The notes beneath the pieces were generated by a model. That model searched no databases. It was not told the origin of the DNA and saw only the letters and a list, made by a program, of their open reading frames with translations. Of a stretch of DNA of 6,420 nt, positions 5,675 through 6,420 are shown one piece after another. The DNA is taken from NCBI GenBank assembly GCA_946478985.1, contig CAMLDZ010000151.1, forward strand, positions 1 through 6,420, read 5' to 3'. The position numbers and the translations under genes are program-made. The DNA is from an uncultured Solimonas sp. GTDB taxonomy: Bacteria; Pseudomonadota; Gammaproteobacteria; Nevskiales; Nevskiaceae. The stretch's first letter is position 1. Every line of letters starts with the position of its first letter.

Positions 5675-5851
5675 CAGAAACTCTCCTCGCGCTAAGAATT
5701 TGGTTTTATCGACACACCGGATCGCGCTTTCCGAGTGGCATGCCAACATGTTAGCCAAGATGGCCGGGTGGAGCAATACACCTGCGCCAGCACCACGCGT
5801 GCCCATGCTGGGCGGCACTTCAAGGACGGCGCGACACGATCATTGCCGCCG

Positions 5852-5873
5852 CGACCGTCGACAACGGTCGACA
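5852..5873. promoter_or_regulatory. Candidate GntR-family operator (19-bp inverted repeat with two GTCGAC cores)
   Basis: CGACCGT (5852-5858) and ACGGTCG (5864-5870) form a perfect 7-bp inverted repeat with a 5-bp spacer. Embedded and adjacent are two copies of GTCGACA (5857-5863 and 5867-5873), exactly 10 bp apart, one helical turn. The GT-C-G-AC core agrees with the general GTM-N0-1-KAC half-site pattern described for FadR-subfamily GntR regulators. It sits 115 bp before the regulator start and about 180 bp before the dioxygenase start. Assignment to the adjacent regulator is inference. Confidence 0.45.
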
Positions 5874-5977
5874 GCCGGACGTGATGGTCTTGCCAAGGCA
5901 CTGTCGCTACAGACGGCGCGCCGGGCCCATGAGAAAATGCGAAGGCGTGGCGCGCCTTGAACTTTGGCGCCCCGAAC

Positions 5978-5982
5978 AGGAG
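5978..5982 (+). promoter_or_regulatory. Shine-Dalgarno of the GntR-family gene
   Basis: AGGAG ends 5 nt before the ATG at 5988 and fixes the start of a reading frame that is otherwise incomplete in the window. Confidence 0.7.
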
Positions 5983-5987
5983 AGCTT

Positions 5988-6420
5988 ATGTCGGCAGACG
6001 ATGCGCCGCGACGCGCGGGAAGGACTGGCTGGAGTCTGGATCAGCCGCAGATCGGCCATTCGCGCAACAAGGTGCCAGACCCCACCGGCAAAGGCGGGCA
6101 GATCGTCGCGCTGATGGAACAGCGCCTCACGCTGGGCTACTACGAGCCCGGCGAGATGCTGTCGTTCGCGATGCTCGCCGAGGAGTTTGGCGTAAGCCGG
6201 CAGCCGGTCAGCACGGCGATTCTGCATCTGCGCGCCGCCGGCTATGTCGAGGTGCTTCCACATGTGGGCTGCCGCGTCCTGGTGCCGACGCCGCGCGAGA
6301 TCGAGGACTTCTTCTTCATCTCCAGCAAGATCGAGAGCGCGGTGGTGACCTTGGCCGCGCAGCGTTACGAGGGCGACGAAGGGCGGCAGCTCTTGGCGAT
6401 CACGCCGCCAACCGATCTGT
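5988..6420 (+). CDS. GntR-family transcriptional regulator, N-terminal part (runs off the right edge)
   Basis: From the ATG at 5988 the frame is open for 144 codons to the window edge. A polar tail of about 35 residues precedes a winged helix-turn-helix: KGGQIVALMEQRLTLGYYEP (35-54), then the helix pair MLAEEFGVSRQPVSTAILHL (62-81), RAAGYVEVL, and the wing PHVGCRVLVP (91-100). This is the GntR pattern, in which VSRQPV occupies the recognition-helix position usually seen as VSRTPVREAL. The following PREIEDFFFISSKIESAVVTLAAQR looks like the start of an all-helical FCD/FadR-type ligand domain, whose members bind carboxylic acids such as pathway intermediates. Divergent placement beside the dioxygenase operon suggests it controls that operon and perhaps itself. 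The N-terminal tail is longer than usual for the family. Effector, subfamily and whether it represses or activates cannot be read. Confidence 0.88.
   Translation, partial: MSADDAPRRAGRTGWSLDQPQIGHSRNKVPDPTGKGGQIVALMEQRLTLGYYEPGEMLSFAMLAEEFGVSRQPVSTAILHLRAAGYVEVLPHVGCRVLVPTPREIEDFFFISSKIESAVVTLAAQRYEGDEGRQLLAITPPTDL

Larger units (their letters stand above)
5675..5987. promoter_or_regulatory. Divergent intergenic control region between dioxygenase operon and gntR-type gene
   Basis: This 313-bp stretch has no convincing gene. It must hold promoters for both the minus-strand dioxygenase operon and the plus-strand regulator. No strong sigma70 box pair is evident; the best AT-rich spot for the operon is TCGATAAAAC on the minus strand near 5713-5704, about 30-40 nt before the ATG. 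It contains several palindromes, the clearest being the 19-bp repeat at 5852-5870. Weaker ones are TGGCATGCCA (5736-5745), GCCAACATGTTAGC (5742-5755, one mismatched pair) and AAGGCG-N5-CGCCTT (5942-5958). GGCGCGCC occurs at 5915-5922 and 5949-5956. Confidence 0.6.

Noticed and set aside
4709..5695. Plus-strand open frame of 328 codons opposite the alpha subunit
   Set aside because: It mirrors the dioxygenase alpha gene, whose Rieske and iron-site motifs are unmistakable. The antisense translation is rich in Arg, Val and Gln with no domain, as expected from GC-rich codon bias.
5739..5760. Sigma54-like promoter TGGC-N8-TTGGCA on the minus strand
   Set aside because: The GG to GC distance is one base too long for the -24/-12 consensus and the TTGC element is disrupted by an extra G.
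5675..5818. Upstream extension of the alpha subunit to an ATG at 5818
   Set aside because: The 48 added residues match no dioxygenase N-terminus and would cover palindromes, while the ATG at 5674 has a near-ideal AGGAG 8 nt upstream.
1..6420. tRNA, rRNA, CRISPR, insertion sequence or attachment site
   Set aside because: I found no clover-leaf sequence, repeat-spacer array, transposase frame or terminal inverted repeats with target duplication anywhere in the window.

Overview
The window looks like chromosomal sequence from a high-GC heterotrophic bacterium, most likely a member of the Pseudomonadota. The evidence is GC-rich codon use, Shine-Dalgarno-led genes, tight operons with ATGA overlaps, and the gene families present. 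I cannot resolve class or genus. There are no mobile elements, RNA genes or CRISPR repeats. The content is an aromatic-acid or alicyclic-acid catabolic locus with local regulators.

Layout, right to left, because nearly everything is on the minus strand. A GntR-family regulator (5988 to the right edge, plus strand, incomplete) is divergent from the catabolic operon across a 313-bp intergenic region. That region carries a perfect 19-bp inverted repeat and paired GTCGAC cores. The minus-strand operon then reads: Rieske ring-hydroxylating dioxygenase alpha subunit (5674-4226), its beta subunit (4229-3735, ATGA overlap), a PdxA/TphB-type dehydrogenase (3729-2737, 5-nt gap), an aminoglycoside-phosphotransferase-fold kinase (2634-1435), and an unrecognised 178-residue helical protein (1392-856). 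A 140-bp gap follows, with a candidate promoter and operator. After it come a MarR-family regulator (715-188) and, 9 nt later, the N-terminal 59 residues of an acyl-CoA dehydrogenase that leaves the window at its left edge.

How the genes may work together. The alpha and beta subunits belong to the benzoate/toluate/anthranilate dioxygenase class, whose usual dehydrogenase partner is the short-chain enzyme BenD/XylL. Here the next gene is instead a PdxA relative, and the order alpha-beta-PdxA-like is that of terephthalate clusters (tphA2-tphA3-tphB). BenD, TphB and PdxA all oxidise a hydroxyl beta to a carboxylate and the product decarboxylates, so the swap is chemically sensible. It suggests a ring-1,2-dioxygenation of an aromatic carboxylate followed by rearomatisation to a catechol. 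No reductase or ferredoxin gene is in the window. The downstream kinase, unknown protein, MarR and acyl-CoA dehydrogenase form a second block. It resembles the kinase plus acyl-CoA dehydrogenase pairing of ACAD10/ACAD11-type hydroxyacyl-CoA metabolism. Whether the two blocks form one pathway is inference.

The least ordinary parts are the mixed Ben-like/Tph-like module, the altered active-site surroundings of the alpha subunit and the PdxA-like enzyme, and the pdxA-kinase junction. That junction has a hairpin with the stop codon in its loop, then a strong ribosome binding site serving a 16-codon mini-ORF that overlaps the kinase start by ATGA.
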